Shown in pieces: positions 29,101 to 37,322 of a stretch of DNA of 64,000 bases. Made by a program: the position numbers and the translations under genes. The stretch is from Phoronis australis (Eukaryota; Phoronida; Phoronidae): NCBI GenBank assembly GCA_002633005.1, contig NMRA01000004.1, positions 238,353-302,352 on the forward strand, in the 5' to 3' direction. The first letter of the stretch is position 1; each line of letters opens with the position of its first letter. The notes under the pieces are model-generated. The model did no database searches. It was not told where the DNA came from and saw only the letters and a list, made by a program, of their open reading frames with translations.

Positions 29101-30630
29101 CCAAACTAATTATTTTACTTCATTGATGTTCACCTTGTGGTGATAACTCCTTTATAAACTAAGTCTCTGTGTACCGTATAATGCACTGGGGTTACCCGTT
29201 TCAAACCAGTTGTATAACAGACCATTCACTTTATCTTCGTATTGTACTGTTCATAACATACTTAGAATAATTCATTAGATACTGAGTAATGGCAATACAG
29301 TCTTTACATGCGAAAGTAACAATATATTCCTTCACAGCGCCCTCATGTGGCAAACCAATATGTTAGGTATGATGCAAAGTAACAACATCTCTAAGGCGAG
29401 TCAACTCACATGACTTTCCAAATAAAGAAGACAATATAGTCAAGAATTTGGCTGTGTTATTGGCTTGCATGAAGGTGGCTGGAACAAGGCTAGAGCTGAA
29501 TGGGTGCCCACAACCGTCCTTCACATGTGACGGTGGGATGGTGGGGGCACTAGACGTTTCAACGCAAATTTGGTGCAAACTCACTGAAGCAGGACATTTT
29601 AAGTGTGGTCAATAGAGAGAGAGGGAGGGAGGGANTCTGGTCTGGTCTGTTGCACCCCTATTCCTTGGAAATTTTGATGTTTAATACGGGTGGCTAAAAT
29701 AAGGCCAAAGGTATGCCACCCTTGGGTAATTTATGAAGTGCATTGGTGACTGAAGATTTGAATGACATCCATTAATTTGAAACATAAATGTTGAGGGTTT
29801 AAAATTTAAATGATCCTTCTTTAACGATTTTGAGGAAGTTGAGTATGTAAACATGAAATTCTCGTCACCTATGTTCTGGTACTATTGGAAAACCAGCTAA
29901 CAGGTGGTGTGTTCAAAACAAGGGTTATCTGTAATTGTCACCGTCAAATATAAGCCTTGGATACTGAGAGCCAAACCTTACGTTTACGGTAATCGCAGAA
30001 CTGTAGCTCTAAGAGTGGAATGGTTCCTAAAATTAAGTGCTGCAGCAAAATTCAAGGATATTACCATGATATCAATTAAATACATGACCCCCAAGTAGTT
30101 ATCTTTTGCGCAACACAAGTCATACGAACAAGATTGATACAAATTAATGAACTCACTTTGTTAATTCCTATTTCGTTTGCATCGACTCTCTTCTGTACTT
30201 GCAGTAACTGCCACATATCTTGAAGTGGTGCAGATGATGTCCCAGACATATCCTGTAAATCATCTTTCTTCTTAGCCCGGCCAAACAAGTCAGCATTGCT
30301 GGGCAAGTCATTCAAGTTCTCCAACTGGAGTTCCAGTTTCTGCATTCGATCGAGCAACTTGTGGTAGGGGGCAATTTTTCCACCAGCAGTTGAACCATCT
30401 GAGCTCTTTTTCTCGGGAATTTCACCTTTTTCCGGCACAGCTGGTCCGGCACGATTAGTGGAAAGAAAATCTCTATCCGCTTCATCTAGAGTTCCTGTAT
30501 GATCTTTGATTTCAAGCTTGCTCAACATGGCGTGGAGCAACGTGTGTAAAACATTGAAATTTACAGCTCCTACTTCTGGAGTTCCCAAAGCCAGATCGAC
30601 CATCTGGCTCAGTGAAACGGCGGCTGGCAT
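2086..30630 (-). CDS. QRICH2/C16orf96-like protein gene (partial, 3' end beyond left edge)
   Basis: Gene span on the minus strand, from the start ATG (30630) to the last exon I can place (2086). I join 23 intact exons by GT-AG boundaries; each is a multiple of three and phase 0-0, giving at least 688 codons. The first 158 codons resemble the conserved N-terminus of QRICH2 and C16orf96 (DUF4795 family): a VDLALGTPEVGAVNFNVLHT block, then a predicted coiled coil continuing into exon 2. QRICH2 is needed for sperm flagellum structure in mammals; a flagellar role here is inference from family. The middle is low-complexity: Lys/Arg-rich and Asp/Glu-rich exons, several from tandem exon duplication. 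The DUF4795 core expected near the C-terminus is not visible and would lie left of position 1. No stop codon was found. The family call rests on remembered similarity, not a search; a different coiled-coil flagellar protein with the same N-terminal domain is the main alternative. Confidence 0.72.
2170..2930. other. Intronic stretch with less AT-rich, unassigned sequence
   Basis: Two unrecognised open stretches (minus 2170-2418, plus 2722-2922) lie in the intron between the exons at 2086 and 3371. Composition is richer in GC than the flanks. Neither has in-phase splice sites matching the gene; an old transposon remnant is likely. Confidence 0.3.
3371..3448 (-). CDS. QRICH2/C16orf96-like gene, charged exon
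   Basis: 26 codons, phase 0-0 (SKRRELSGKADYQSDDES...). Acceptor TATTTAG, donor GTAGGT. Confidence 0.7.
3939..4001 (-). CDS. QRICH2/C16orf96-like gene, charged exon
   Basis: 21 codons, phase 0-0, rich in Arg, Glu and Asp (QEPREHRERQDENG...). Acceptor TTCCCAG, consensus donor GTATGT. Confidence 0.7.
4304..4378 (-). CDS. QRICH2/C16orf96-like gene, divergent array exon
   Basis: 25 codons, phase 0-0. PSRRKPRQRKSDTPPDD then an acidic tail; same layout and boundaries as the array but clearly older. Acceptor TGTTAG, donor GTAGGT. Confidence 0.75.
5015..5086 (-). CDS. QRICH2/C16orf96-like gene, 24-residue array exon e
   Basis: 24 codons, phase 0-0. PRRRKPRRR then VEPDDYEYEDDTEDR. Acceptor GGTAG, donor GTATGT. 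Last of the highly similar copies. Confidence 0.8.
5351..5422 (-). CDS. QRICH2/C16orf96-like gene, 24-residue array exon d
   Basis: 24 codons, phase 0-0. PRQRKPRRR then VEPDDYEYEEDPEDR. Acceptor GATAG, donor GTATGT. Confidence 0.8.
5649..5720 (-). CDS. QRICH2/C16orf96-like gene, 24-residue array exon c
   Basis: 24 codons, phase 0-0. PRQRKPRRR then VEPDDYKYEEDTEDR. Acceptor GATAG, donor GTATGA. The intron upstream of it is longer than its sisters because of a MITE at 5779-5970. Confidence 0.8.
5779..5970. mobile_element. MITE in an array intron
   Basis: About 192 bp with imperfect terminal inverted repeats of roughly 50 bp: the left end begins gggtccgcttcacc and the right end reads tgaaagagacccc; gacttaagacagaaat on the left matches attt-ctgtcttgagtc on the right. 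It explains why this array intron is longer than its sisters. No coding capacity. Confidence 0.7.
6164..6235 (-). CDS. QRICH2/C16orf96-like gene, 24-residue array exon b
   Basis: 24 codons, phase 0-0. PRQRKPRRR then VEPDDYEYEEDIEDR; differs from the copy at 5649 by two residues. Acceptor CATAG, donor GTATGT. Confidence 0.8.
6516..6587 (-). CDS. QRICH2/C16orf96-like gene, 24-residue array exon a
   Basis: 24 codons, phase 0-0. Basic half PRRRKPRSR, acidic half VEPDDEDYEEDTGDR. Acceptor GATAG, donor GTATGT. Slightly diverged from its four downstream sisters. Confidence 0.78.
6823..6900 (-). pseudogene. Array exon copy with lost donor (reading frame still open)
   Basis: 26 open codons (PRHCKPSKSVESQLGG, then YEYEEEAVDS) with an intact acceptor CGTTAG, but the sister donor AGA|GTATGT reads AGC|TTATGT here. 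Probably skipped, or spliced at a cryptic site. Confidence 0.6.
7176..7250 (-). pseudogene. Array exon copy with lost acceptor (reading frame still open)
   Basis: 25 open codons (PRCHKPLEKVAHQRDD, then DYDEEDAEGR) with an intact donor GTATGT, but the acceptor that reads TTAG or ATAG in sister copies reads TTGG here. Probably skipped. A single-base polymorphism or sequencing error at the AG would restore it, so its status is uncertain. Confidence 0.6.
7725..7812 (-). pseudogene. Dead exon copy of the 24-residue array
   Basis: The minus strand aligns along its length to the array exons (shared blocks CAATGCAAACCT, TGATGACT, GAAGGACAGA) but carries insertions, in-frame stops and no usable splice sites: the donor GT reads AT and the acceptor AG is absent. 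Ends are approximate. A relic of the tandem exon duplication, not expressed sequence. Confidence 0.7.
8060..8128 (-). CDS. QRICH2/C16orf96-like gene, exon 14 (divergent array member)
   Basis: 23 codons, phase 0-0, starting PKLSKTGEPRAQEG and ending with the acidic DYEEDQEK; acceptor TGTTAG followed by CC, donor GTATGT. The leading proline codon, boundaries and acidic tail match the array downstream, so I take it as its oldest intact member. Confidence 0.7.
8478..8567 (-). CDS. QRICH2/C16orf96-like gene, exon 13
   Basis: 30 codons, phase 0-0, starting KKKRSAEKVVSFGE; acceptor TATATCAG, consensus donor GTATGT. Basic head as in exons 10-12. Confidence 0.7.
9239..9310 (-). CDS. QRICH2/C16orf96-like gene, exon 12
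   Basis: 24 codons, phase 0-0, starting KRKRRQPPELSSES and ending EEERQK; acceptor TATCAG, donor GTATGG. Same length as the array unit but divergent in sequence. Confidence 0.7.
9938..10036 (-). CDS. QRICH2/C16orf96-like gene, exon 11
   Basis: 33 codons, phase 0-0. It begins KTRGKPKRGSS and ends with an acidic stretch (GDEAEDGDDATE); acceptor TGTCTCAG, donor GTAGGC. Confidence 0.72.
10470..10538 (-). CDS. QRICH2/C16orf96-like gene, exon 10
   Basis: 23 codons, phase 0-0. It opens with the basic block RKKRPPKPKPA and continues Ser/Thr/Asp-rich; acceptor GTCGACAG, donor GTACGT. The basic-then-acidic order foreshadows the repeated exons downstream. Confidence 0.7.
11259..11417 (-). CDS. QRICH2/C16orf96-like gene, exon 9
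   Basis: 53 codons, phase 0-0, acceptor ATTTCAG, donor ATG|GTAGGG. It encodes NTMNELLIQYPLPEEVVTWE and onward (EGLEKSLAGIREDIGRSQER). After exon 1 this is the largest globular-looking exon, with balanced composition unlike the charged repeats that follow, so it is probably a conserved part of the protein. Confidence 0.78.
11792..11842 (-). CDS. QRICH2/C16orf96-like gene, exon 8
   Basis: 17 codons, phase 0-0, encoding LDLGALNERMKQLDDQL, an amphipathic helix with Leu/Met at heptad spacing; acceptor GTTTCAG, donor GTATGA. Confidence 0.7.
12170..12370. repeat. Short interspersed repeats with core ttaagcgcccacc
   Basis: Five or more degenerate copies of (g/a)gttaa(g/c)cgccca(c/t), spaced about 30-40 bp, in an intron of the QRICH2-like gene. 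It could be a degenerate minisatellite or the inside of a MITE. Confidence 0.5.
14140..14300. repeat. Degenerate minisatellite (agtcaggacatccctt-type)
   Basis: About eight imperfect 18-20-bp units of the form (a/t)cagga(c/t)(a/g)tccctt lie head to tail in the long intron. Openness of one frame here is a by-product of the repeat. Confidence 0.65.
14425..14505. repeat. Tandem duplication, about 37 bp
   Basis: Two adjacent identical copies of a segment beginning attagcagctacttttttc and ending tatggtattg. Confidence 0.8.
15656..15691 (-). CDS. QRICH2/C16orf96-like gene, exon 7 (12 codons)
   Basis: Microexon, phase 0-0, encoding RKPVQEVKEKDS; acceptor TTGCAG, consensus donor GTGAGT. Very short, so support is mainly the splice sites and matching phase. 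Confidence 0.5.
16036..16083 (-). CDS. QRICH2/C16orf96-like gene, exon 6 (16 codons)
   Basis: Microexon, phase 0-0, encoding EDKSVTKPLPKKESFQ; acceptor TTTTTCAG, donor GTGAGA. Lysine- and glutamate-rich like its neighbours. Confidence 0.6.
16720..16761 (-). CDS. QRICH2/C16orf96-like gene, exon 5 (14 codons)
   Basis: Microexon, phase 0-0, encoding SEPLVRKSSKMKKP; acceptor TTACAG, consensus donor GTAAGT. Basic and low-complexity. Confidence 0.6.
17120..17200. repeat. Three imperfect copies of gcagggaaccagttg
   Basis: The motif (ag)ggcaaggaaccagttg(a/t)gaca recurs three times about 25-30 bp apart in an intron. Confidence 0.5.
17827..17871 (-). CDS. QRICH2/C16orf96-like gene, exon 4 (15 codons)
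   Basis: Microexon, phase 0-0, encoding IERQFDKTDLAGPQS, with acceptor TTACAG and consensus donor GTGAGT. It is supported by the splice sites and by the same phase as all its neighbours. Confidence 0.6.
18415..18501 (-). CDS. QRICH2/C16orf96-like gene, exon 3
   Basis: 29 codons, phase 0-0, acceptor TGTTAG, donor AAG|GTAGAG (weak at +4). It encodes AVRSQSDLATVVDDLSKK followed by a basic/acidic tail; helical. A 37-bp minisatellite starts 129 bp upstream in the intron. Confidence 0.7.
18630..18888. repeat. 37-bp minisatellite, seven copies
   Basis: Seven head-to-tail 37-bp units (259 bp exactly), beginning gagtgtcttgctcaccagaa and closing with cccatttacactc, so each junction forms a ctcgag site. 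Copies differ only at one a/g position. The unit length is not a multiple of three and lacks stops in every plus frame, so all three plus frames stay open; not evidence of coding. Confidence 0.95.
19586..19669 (-). CDS. QRICH2/C16orf96-like gene, exon 2 (coiled coil)
   Basis: 28 codons, phase 0-0, acceptor TTCCAG, donor ACG|GTATGT. It encodes LMSLVGDLMKEMQLLKDKNE then ELENKLST, a strongly amphipathic helix continuing the coiled coil of exon 1. It lies 10.5 kb from exon 1 but the frame and helix register continue without a break. Confidence 0.8.
20164..20284. mobile_element. Hairpin MITE
   Basis: About 121 bp, almost wholly an inverted repeat: the left arm holds tataacgtgctcgcattttg and agaaccagt, the right arm actggttctcaaattatggg and cacgttata. 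No coding capacity; a long stem-loop if transcribed. Confidence 0.75.
21040..23450 (-). mobile_element. Degenerate LINE, L1/Tx1-like reverse transcriptase region
   Basis: Minus-strand fragments appear in the correct ORF2 order but in shifting frames. First (about 23240-23320) comes GVNSIIPKGKNKR, followed after a shift by LANWHPIFLLNTSYKILSG. Next (22630-22830) is LQYADDTVLCSDGSNES with the YADD catalytic motif and LKPTLGKTHCVWIGS. Then (21810-22060) comes YFNP-type sequence WFNPKISVDKKYIFYEGWY, and near 21380-21490 a C-terminal zinc-knuckle-like CTFSGKEPENLYHVFWEC. This order and the WFNP..FYEGW segment fit the L1/Tx1 group. The element is 5'-truncated and inactive. Superfamily assignment is from motif memory; another L1-clade element is possible. 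Confidence 0.8.
26240..26310. repeat. Three copies of ttgaggttccatt
   Basis: Short tandem repeat (tatattgaggttccattta type) of about 22 bp, three copies. Confidence 0.6.
30157..30630 (-). CDS. QRICH2/C16orf96-like gene, exon 1 (N-terminal domain, start codon)
   Basis: 158 codons, phase 0 at the 3' end, donor AAA|GTGAGT. The start ATG at 30630 has A at -3; an in-frame TTG seven codons upstream is not needed. Residues about 7-30 carry the family block VDLALGTPEVGAVNFNVLHT followed by LLHAMLSKLEIK. Residues about 90-158 are helical with heptad-like Leu (LLDRMQKLELQLENL, then DMWQLLQVQKRVDANEIG), a predicted coiled coil that carries on into exon 2. A pyrimidine-rich AG at 30659-30660 suggests a 5'UTR intron just upstream of the start. 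Confidence 0.85.
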
Positions 30631-31334
30631 CTTGGTGACTGTGTGTGTCAATTTTCAACTAAAACAAATAGTACAAACATTCAAAAAGAACTTATCTGTA
30701 CGCGGTCTCCCTCGCAGCTACTCGACCCACCATGGTTTGTTCGGCGATTGTTGTGGTAAGACGAACTACATAAATATTATTCCGCGTGTCACAATTTTGT
30801 TACTGGATTAGATTGTCATGATGTAATATATTTAAATTACTCTTTATTACATTTAGATTTAAATATTGTGTTTTATTCAAACTTTATACGAACCATTTAT
30901 GAAGTAATATGCAAATTATTGGAACAAACCCTTGTGCACTAAATTGTCGCGTAGCGCTTCGGTTTTCCTTCTGCTTTTATCGTCGTTAGTAGCAACAAAG
31001 CCGTGATATCACTTCCTGTCTAAAATAGTCTTCACTTCAGAAGAGCACAAGACTACAACTCGTTTACTATAATTGCTGTACGTTGAACCCGTGTTTTCTT
31101 ATGGGCACAATGTCTTTTACTGCATAACAACCGACAAGCATGCATCACTCGCAAAGTGTTTTCTTATGGGCATAAATAATTAGCTTTATGTTCATAACTT
31201 GTAAGGTATTTAATATTAAAATATGTTAAAACGCGGTAATAAATGCGTCAGGTTTATATTACACAGTAAACATAAACGAGACGACTACACAGTAGCCAGA
31301 GTTCTATGACAGCAGCCTACTATAAGTCTTTACA

Positions 31335-31545
31335 GCGGGGTAGTGGGGGCGGATCGGCCGGAGGAGGACCGAGGGTATTAGGACTGACATGTACTAGTTT
31401 ACCCTCTCGACGGACCTCACCGTGAACGGGTGAACATTTTAGTTGTAATCTGACAGACATTCGCACCTCTGAACTGCCTAATGGAATCTGTGAGAATTTT
31501 AGGAGGGCATGACTCCCTTGGCCTCTCTCTAAATCCGCCACTGAA
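31335..31545. mobile_element. hAT-type non-autonomous element (copy 1)
   Basis: The right end reads ctctaaatccgccactg, i.e. a CAGTGGCGGATTTAGAG-type terminus on the reverse strand; an inner block (gaactgcctaatggaatctg, tgagaatttta) is shared with 46507-46665. The left end near 31335 is approximate. hAT assignment is from the terminus type. Confidence 0.55.
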
Positions 31546-31704
31546 TCTTGAAACCATTTGGGACTGTATAGCGACGGGGGAACGATGGGGACTCTGGCTG
31601 GTGTCCTATCCACTGGCAGGCGGCAGATTAAAAACTTTTTCTTAAGCTGCAGGAATGTAAGTCTACATATCAATAATCTATAGGAGGGGGGTTCAGGGGT
31701 TCAA

Positions 31705-31707
31705 NNN
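31705..31707. other. Assembly gap (nnn)
   Basis: Three unknown bases. The right flank (31708-31810) is GC-rich with small hairpins (gaacccttcggctc) and a C-run, unlike its surroundings. Confidence 0.9.
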
Positions 31708-32250
31708 AAAAATCGCAAGAAAAACGGGAGGAGGAGAACCCTTCGGCTCCCGACCTTCCTTCCCCTCGGCGGGAGGCGACTCGGATTCGCTCGAATCCTA
31801 ACCCCTAACCCCCCCCTGATGCTCTGTTGACAAGCAAAACACCACACTATAAATGGCAGAGCATGCTATAAACAAGATCCCCCCCCCTACTAACGTAGAT
31901 CTGCCAATGATTATGACAACTAACTTTACACCACAGAACTTCAAAAGACTGTACCTGTGCGCTCACTGTCCTCAGATCACGCGCAACGGTGTACCACCAT
32001 ACTCTTGCACTCAGTGTATTTGATAGTTTGTCCTTTCCTCGTCATACTGTTTCGCTCTGTATGCGTTAACATACTTATTCAATCTTAACTATTAAAATTA
32101 CGCTTGTTTTTGCTTTGCTGTCCGAAAATTTAAAATAAAACCAGACTCGACTTATCACCACGGAAATCGGTCTTAACACTTTCTATCATTTTTCCGTTAT
32201 TGCCACAGCAATATAGTAAAATACAAAAATGAGCCGCCTCGGGATAAGAT

Positions 32251-33593
32251 ACGCAAATGTAATGACCTTTTGTCACATTAGGTAGTTGAATGGCAGCAGC
32301 GCTGCATTAGGGCGCAGCCAACCACCTTTCATAGCATTTGAACGTAGCCCCTGCGCACCGTAAGTTACGTTATAGTGGGGTGTAGGCGCAGCTGATCATC
32401 TTTTTCATTATGCATTACGTCTCTTCCTTGCAGTGCAACTGAATGTGAACGAGGATTCAGCGAAATGAATCAGATAGTCAACAAACGATCGAAGGGCTCC
32501 CCGAGTATACACCCCATGGGCGACTTTAAACGCCGCCAGCATGTCGTTTCTGGGCGTTACCGCGCCTATTTTCCTTTATAATTGTGTTTGGGCCCCCTTC
32601 AGAGACCGCTTGAAATGCACGCGGACCTTTGCCATTCTATAAAAAAATTGGTGGTTGCTACATCCTAAATTCGATACTGCATGTATATTTGAAGTAAATA
32701 CACACTCGTGAGTCAAAAATAGGCCTTACATGGTTGTGATGTTTTGAGAATTCAATGCACTTTTAAAATTCGGTGCTCAAGGTGATACGGTGGGCTTTCG
32801 GCGTATACTTACCTCTAATTTTACTACAACAACGTTTTGCAGTCTTGAAACACAGTGATTTTTGATATAATGGAAAAACGACACACCTGGAACATGCGAA
32901 TATAAACGTGCAACATCAGTGCCAGGTTACATGAAACAGTCCTAATTAAGGGACACAACTGAATTCCCAAAAACTACAGTGCGTGTTTGTGGGCTTATGA
33001 AATCATTGATTGTCCATTCTTATGCTGGTTGAGTATATATAGTCAACTCTTGGCTTTGACACAAATCAAAGGTGAACTCTACGTTGAATTCTCAATAATA
33101 TTGAAAATAAGTATTGATCTTTTTATGCAACGCCCTTAATTTAAGGACTAAGTCCTCGATTATTCTGATTGAATTAAGGGCTCAGTTTTTAGTATTATTA
33201 TTATTAGGAAATGTCATTAGTCAAAGAGGAGCTCGTAATAAAGATAAAAATACATAAGTGTGATTAAAGAATGAAACGCTTTAGGGAAGTTGGTCAATTC
33301 CCTGTTTGACTGTTTCATGCAACAGGCCACTGGGGTCTGTACAAAAACGCAAGGATGAAATGTTCGCCTTAACACTGGAAAACGCCCACCTTTTTTCTTG
33401 TTTGGCCGAGAGTGCAGAAACACCCTAGTAACTTTAAACTTCCCAAAAGCGTTTTTTGAGCGCCGCGTCGACTGAACAGAAACCAGGCCTCCGTCGTGTC
33501 GGTGGAAAATCACAGTATATCATATATAATATGAATTAAATTCCTCGTGTGCCAAAAAGCCGGACGTGGCGGAACACGGGACACACTGGCTCT
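32251..33593. repeat. 1343-bp segment, copy 1 (hAT-bearing)
   Basis: Near-identical to 33595-34938, ending exactly at the n. It includes the hAT transposase fragment at 32433-32582 and AT-rich sequence. Differences from copy 2 are scattered substitutions and 1-bp indels. Confidence 0.95.
32433..32582 (+). pseudogene. hAT transposase C-terminal fragment (copy 1)
   Basis: Encodes ATECERGFSEMNQIVNKRSK and ends at a stop codon about 50 codons in. The ERGFS-x-MN block is the hallmark of the hAT C-terminal dimerisation region. It is preceded by a good acceptor (cttccttgcag), as expected of a spliced transposase or of a domesticated hAT-derived gene. No other transposase part is visible. Confidence 0.65.
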
Positions 33594-33594
33594 N

Positions 33595-34938
33595 ACGCAA
33601 ATGTAATGACTTTTTGTCACATTAGGTAGTTGAATGGCAGCAGCGCTGCATTAGGGCGCAGCCAACCACCTTTCATAGCATTTGAACGTAGCCCCTACGC
33701 ACCGTAAGTTACGTTATAGTGGGGCGTAGGCGCAGCCGATCATCTTTTTCATTGTGCATTACGTCTCTTCCTTACAGTGCAACTGAATGTGAACGAGGAT
33801 TCAGCGAAATGAATCAGATGGTCAACAAACGATCGAAGGGGCCCCCGAGTACACACCCCATGGGCGACTTTAAACGCCGCCAGCATGTCGTTTCTGGGCG
33901 TTACCGCGCCTATTTTCCGTTATAATTGTGTTTGGGCCCCCTTCAGAGACCGCTTGAAATGCACGCGGACCTTTGCCACTCTATAAAAAAAATTGTTGTT
34001 GCGACATCCAAAATTCGACACTGCATATATATTTGAAGTAAATACACACTCGTGAGTAAAAAATAGGCCTTACATGGTTGTGATGTTTTGAGAATTCAAT
34101 GCACTTTTAAAATTGGGTGCTCAAGGTGATACGGTGGGCTTTCGGCGTATACTTACCTCTAATTTTACTACTACAACGTATAGCAGTCTTGAAACACAGT
34201 GATTTTTGATATAATGGAAAAACGGCACACCTGGAACATGCGAATATAAACGTGCAACATCAGTGCCAGGTTACATGAAACAGTCCTAATTAAGGGACAC
34301 AACTGAATTCCCAAAAACTACAGTGCGTGTTTGTGGGCTTATGAAATCACTGATTGTCCATTCTTATGCTGGTTGAGTATATATAGTCAACTCTTGGCTT
34401 TGACACAAATCAAAAGTGAACTCTACGTTGAATTCTCAATAATATTGAAAATAAGTATTGATCTTTTTATGCAACGCCCTTAATTTAAGGACTAAGTCCT
34501 CGATTATTCTGATTGAATTAAGGGCTCAGTTTTTAGTATTATTATTATTAGGAAATGTCATTAGTCAAAGAGGAGCTCGTAATAAAGATAAAAAATACAT
34601 AAGTGTGATTAAAGAATGAAACGCTTTAGGGAAGTTGGTCGATTCCCTGTTTGACTGTTTCATGCAACAGGCCACTGGGGTCTGTACAAAAACGCAAGGA
34701 TGAAATGTTCGCCTTAACACTGGAAAACGCCCACCTTTTTTCTTGTTTGGTCGAGAGTGCAGAAACACCCTAGTAACTTGAAACTTCCCAAAAGCGTTTT
34801 TTGAGCGCCGCGTCGACTGAACAGAAACCAGGCCTCCGTCGTGTCGGTGGAAAATCACAGTATATCATATATAATATGAATTAAATTCCTCGTGTGCCAA
34901 AAAGCCGGACGTGGCGGAACACGGGACACACTGGCTCT
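33595..34938. repeat. 1344-bp segment, copy 2 (hAT-bearing)
   Basis: Starts at the base after the n (33594) with the same bases that open copy 1 and ends at ctggctct, the bases that close copy 1. Head-to-tail with no spacer but the n, which points to an unmerged overlap of two contigs or haplotypes. Confidence 0.95.
33777..33925 (+). pseudogene. hAT transposase C-terminal fragment (copy 2)
   Basis: The second copy of the ERGFSEMNQ fragment, with methionine for isoleucine after the Gln. Acceptor is cttccttacag. Same comments as copy 1; probably the same locus assembled twice. Confidence 0.65.
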
Positions 34939-36467
34939 TGAACAGTGCCGCCAACTGGTTGGGACACGGGCAGTTGAGCCACCTTCAACTCGGTACGTCA
35001 CTTTGAAAACGAATGTCAAGATTGCCAAAACTCGACTGCACGGTCTGCAGACGCCCGACGTCATAAATCTTGGTACCAAATATGAACAGCATCTAGAGTT
35101 GATGGAGTCAAGGTCACCAAGATCGTCTGGCGCGTGGAGTTGCCCACCTAGTCGGTGTAAAGCATGGCAACATGTAAATCTCCTTCCATGAATATCACGT
35201 TTCTGTGAAATTCCCCTAAGTCAAAACACGATTTTCTCGGTGACACATTTCATTATGTTAAGATCACACCAAATCGAGTAGCGCCTGGAATTGTACTACC
35301 GGTATCTACACTTCGGATACGAAATAACGCGAGTAATTTCAAGCTCAGTCCCTTCTCGAGATATTGCGCCAACATTTTCCCCAAGTCAAAACTTGTTTTT
35401 CTCCGCGTGACCTGGAAAACAAAGCTCCTGCTGGAGTTGGCCCCACCTACTACACACACTTCAGTACAAAACAGCAATACCATCTTTCTTCTTGAGGGAA
35501 CACACAGCAGCATTAAGTGTGATGTATGAACACGACCAAGTGCCTGTCCTTGAGAGTTTTGAACCAGTAAACGCACGGCACGGCCGGGGGCATTTGAAGA
35601 GGCAAAGAACGCGAAAAGTAAATTCCATTATTCAAATGGTTTTCTGTCACTCACTTAAAACACAATGAAAATGTTCATCATGTATTTTTTGGGTTTGTTC
35701 GTAAAGTTTTTAAATTCCTGTCACATGATGTAAAAGCATTTTCCCTTTAGTTTCAAACTTAAAAATACGACCTGTGAACTCAGTGCTGGTCACCTGGTCA
35801 ATTTTTACTGGGTTAATTTTCAGAGGGCATTCGCACTTTGTCAATGTCCACAATTAGTCAAAATATTGTTTGGCGGGAGATACAGCACATAATTTGGAAA
35901 TATTACTTATTTCCCATGAAATCAAGTTACAAGGTGAAATGTCACTTGTCCAGGTCAGTGAGTTCCCTCCTAAATTTGAAAGATTTTATCAGACTGCATT
36001 TTTAATAATGTCAGGCACTGTCACAACAGCAGTGTGTCCTTTGAAAATTTATGTAAATCTATTCAGGTTTGGGTCACATCAGGACTATACTTGAAAAGTC
36101 TGCTGCAAGCCATAAACCTCTGACTACATGCAGTCAATGCTCTGTTCATTCTCAGTGAAGATCAAACACAGCCAAGTATCAGGACTCCACCTGAATTGAA
36201 AATCACATTATTTATTAATGCAAAAAATAATTTCTTTCTTCAAACATAACTAAGAGTCCCTAAAACAAAATAAGATTGCTAAACATTTATCTCCAACAGA
36301 AAATTCAATGGAAACTGAGTATAAAAAGTGCCTGGAGGCCAATTGCGACTGGCTGGACTAATAAGAGATCTCTTGACAGTAAATGTAAATAACACCATTG
36401 AATAAGATGCCTGTGAAACAAAGAACCTTAGCACATCACAACAATTATCATTGGTATTACCATAGGC

Positions 36468-36582
36468 ATCCCAGCACTGAAAAAGTGGGGACTATAGCCC
36501 CCAGCCCCCTTGTGTTGCACCGTAGACCATGGGCAGCGCAGCACTGAAATAAGTGGGGGGCCCCTTATGGTGCACGCCCATG
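36468..36582. mobile_element. MITE of the catgggc(g/a)g(c)gcagca family (copy 1)
   Basis: Two sub-blocks with gcagca(c)tgaaa and ggggggcccc lie inside ends resembling cccagcactgaaa and ggtgcacgcccatg. Related to 57487-57624. Ends approximate. Confidence 0.5.
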
Positions 36583-37322
36583 TTTTACTATTACCAGATG
36601 TATTCAATTTTAAAAACCTGACACAAAGTTTCAGTGTTTCAGAGACCACCATTTTGATAATGCCAAAAAAACAACATAAGTTGGTTCTGGTCTTACATGA
36701 CTCATTTTGAGAACAGCGCTCACTGACTAAATGAAAAAAGAACGTTGGCCAAGGTCTCGGAATTCTTTTTAAAAAATTGTACAAAGGCGCATAAGCAAGA
36801 ATAGGCAAGGTTCAAAATGTCATGAGTTGCCTTAGAGATACCTAAAAAACAACTCCCACATCATTTTTGCTTTTATTTTGGGTGGATTTTCTTTTTTGAA
36901 AAAGTGAGCAACTGAAAACTGGCACACCATCCTCTTGATTTTCAAAAAAAAGAACAGAACAAACTATGGTTTTTGGTCATACTTCAAATTGTATGTGATG
37001 AACTTGACAAATATAGCAGGAAACCTTTCTGAAGAAGGCCACACATGTGAACACTAATTTTTGAAACATCCATATATAAATTCACTCAAAACTCCTCGAC
37101 TTTCATCCCTTTCCAAATGGATCACACATCTGACACAAGGTTCCATTTGAAAATTGTTAAGCAGACCAGAAAAACGGTTTTCTTTCAGCACTTCCTGACC
37201 TATTCAGATACCTTCATAGATACAAATTCAGAGAGCAGATGTGAATGATATTGAATTCTTGAAGCAAACAACCATGACTAAAGTCGCTCAAATTATCAGT
37301 ATCAGTAACTCAGAATGGCTTG

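Larger units (their letters stand above)
19670..30156. other. 10.5-kb first intron of the QRICH2-like gene
   Basis: No exon recognised. Holds a hairpin MITE (20164-20284), a degenerate LINE (about 21040-23450), short repeats at 26245-26310 and a contig join at 29635. The rest is AT-rich with nothing I can name. Confidence 0.5.
30661..37322. other. Intergenic region between two minus-strand genes
   Basis: Contains the presumed promoter and 5'UTR side of the QRICH2-like gene, hAT-type remnants, an n-marked duplication, and the 3' flank of the MIF4G gene. No host gene recognised. Confidence 0.5.

Noticed and set aside
31320-31673. Minus-strand 117-residue proline-rich ORF
   Set aside because: It covers a hAT-type non-coding element with GC-rich ends that lacks stops by composition.
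33217-34858. Two nearly identical minus-strand ORFs of 97-98 residues
   Set aside because: They lie in the duplicated 1.34-kb segment, match no family I know, and their identity reflects the duplication, not selection.
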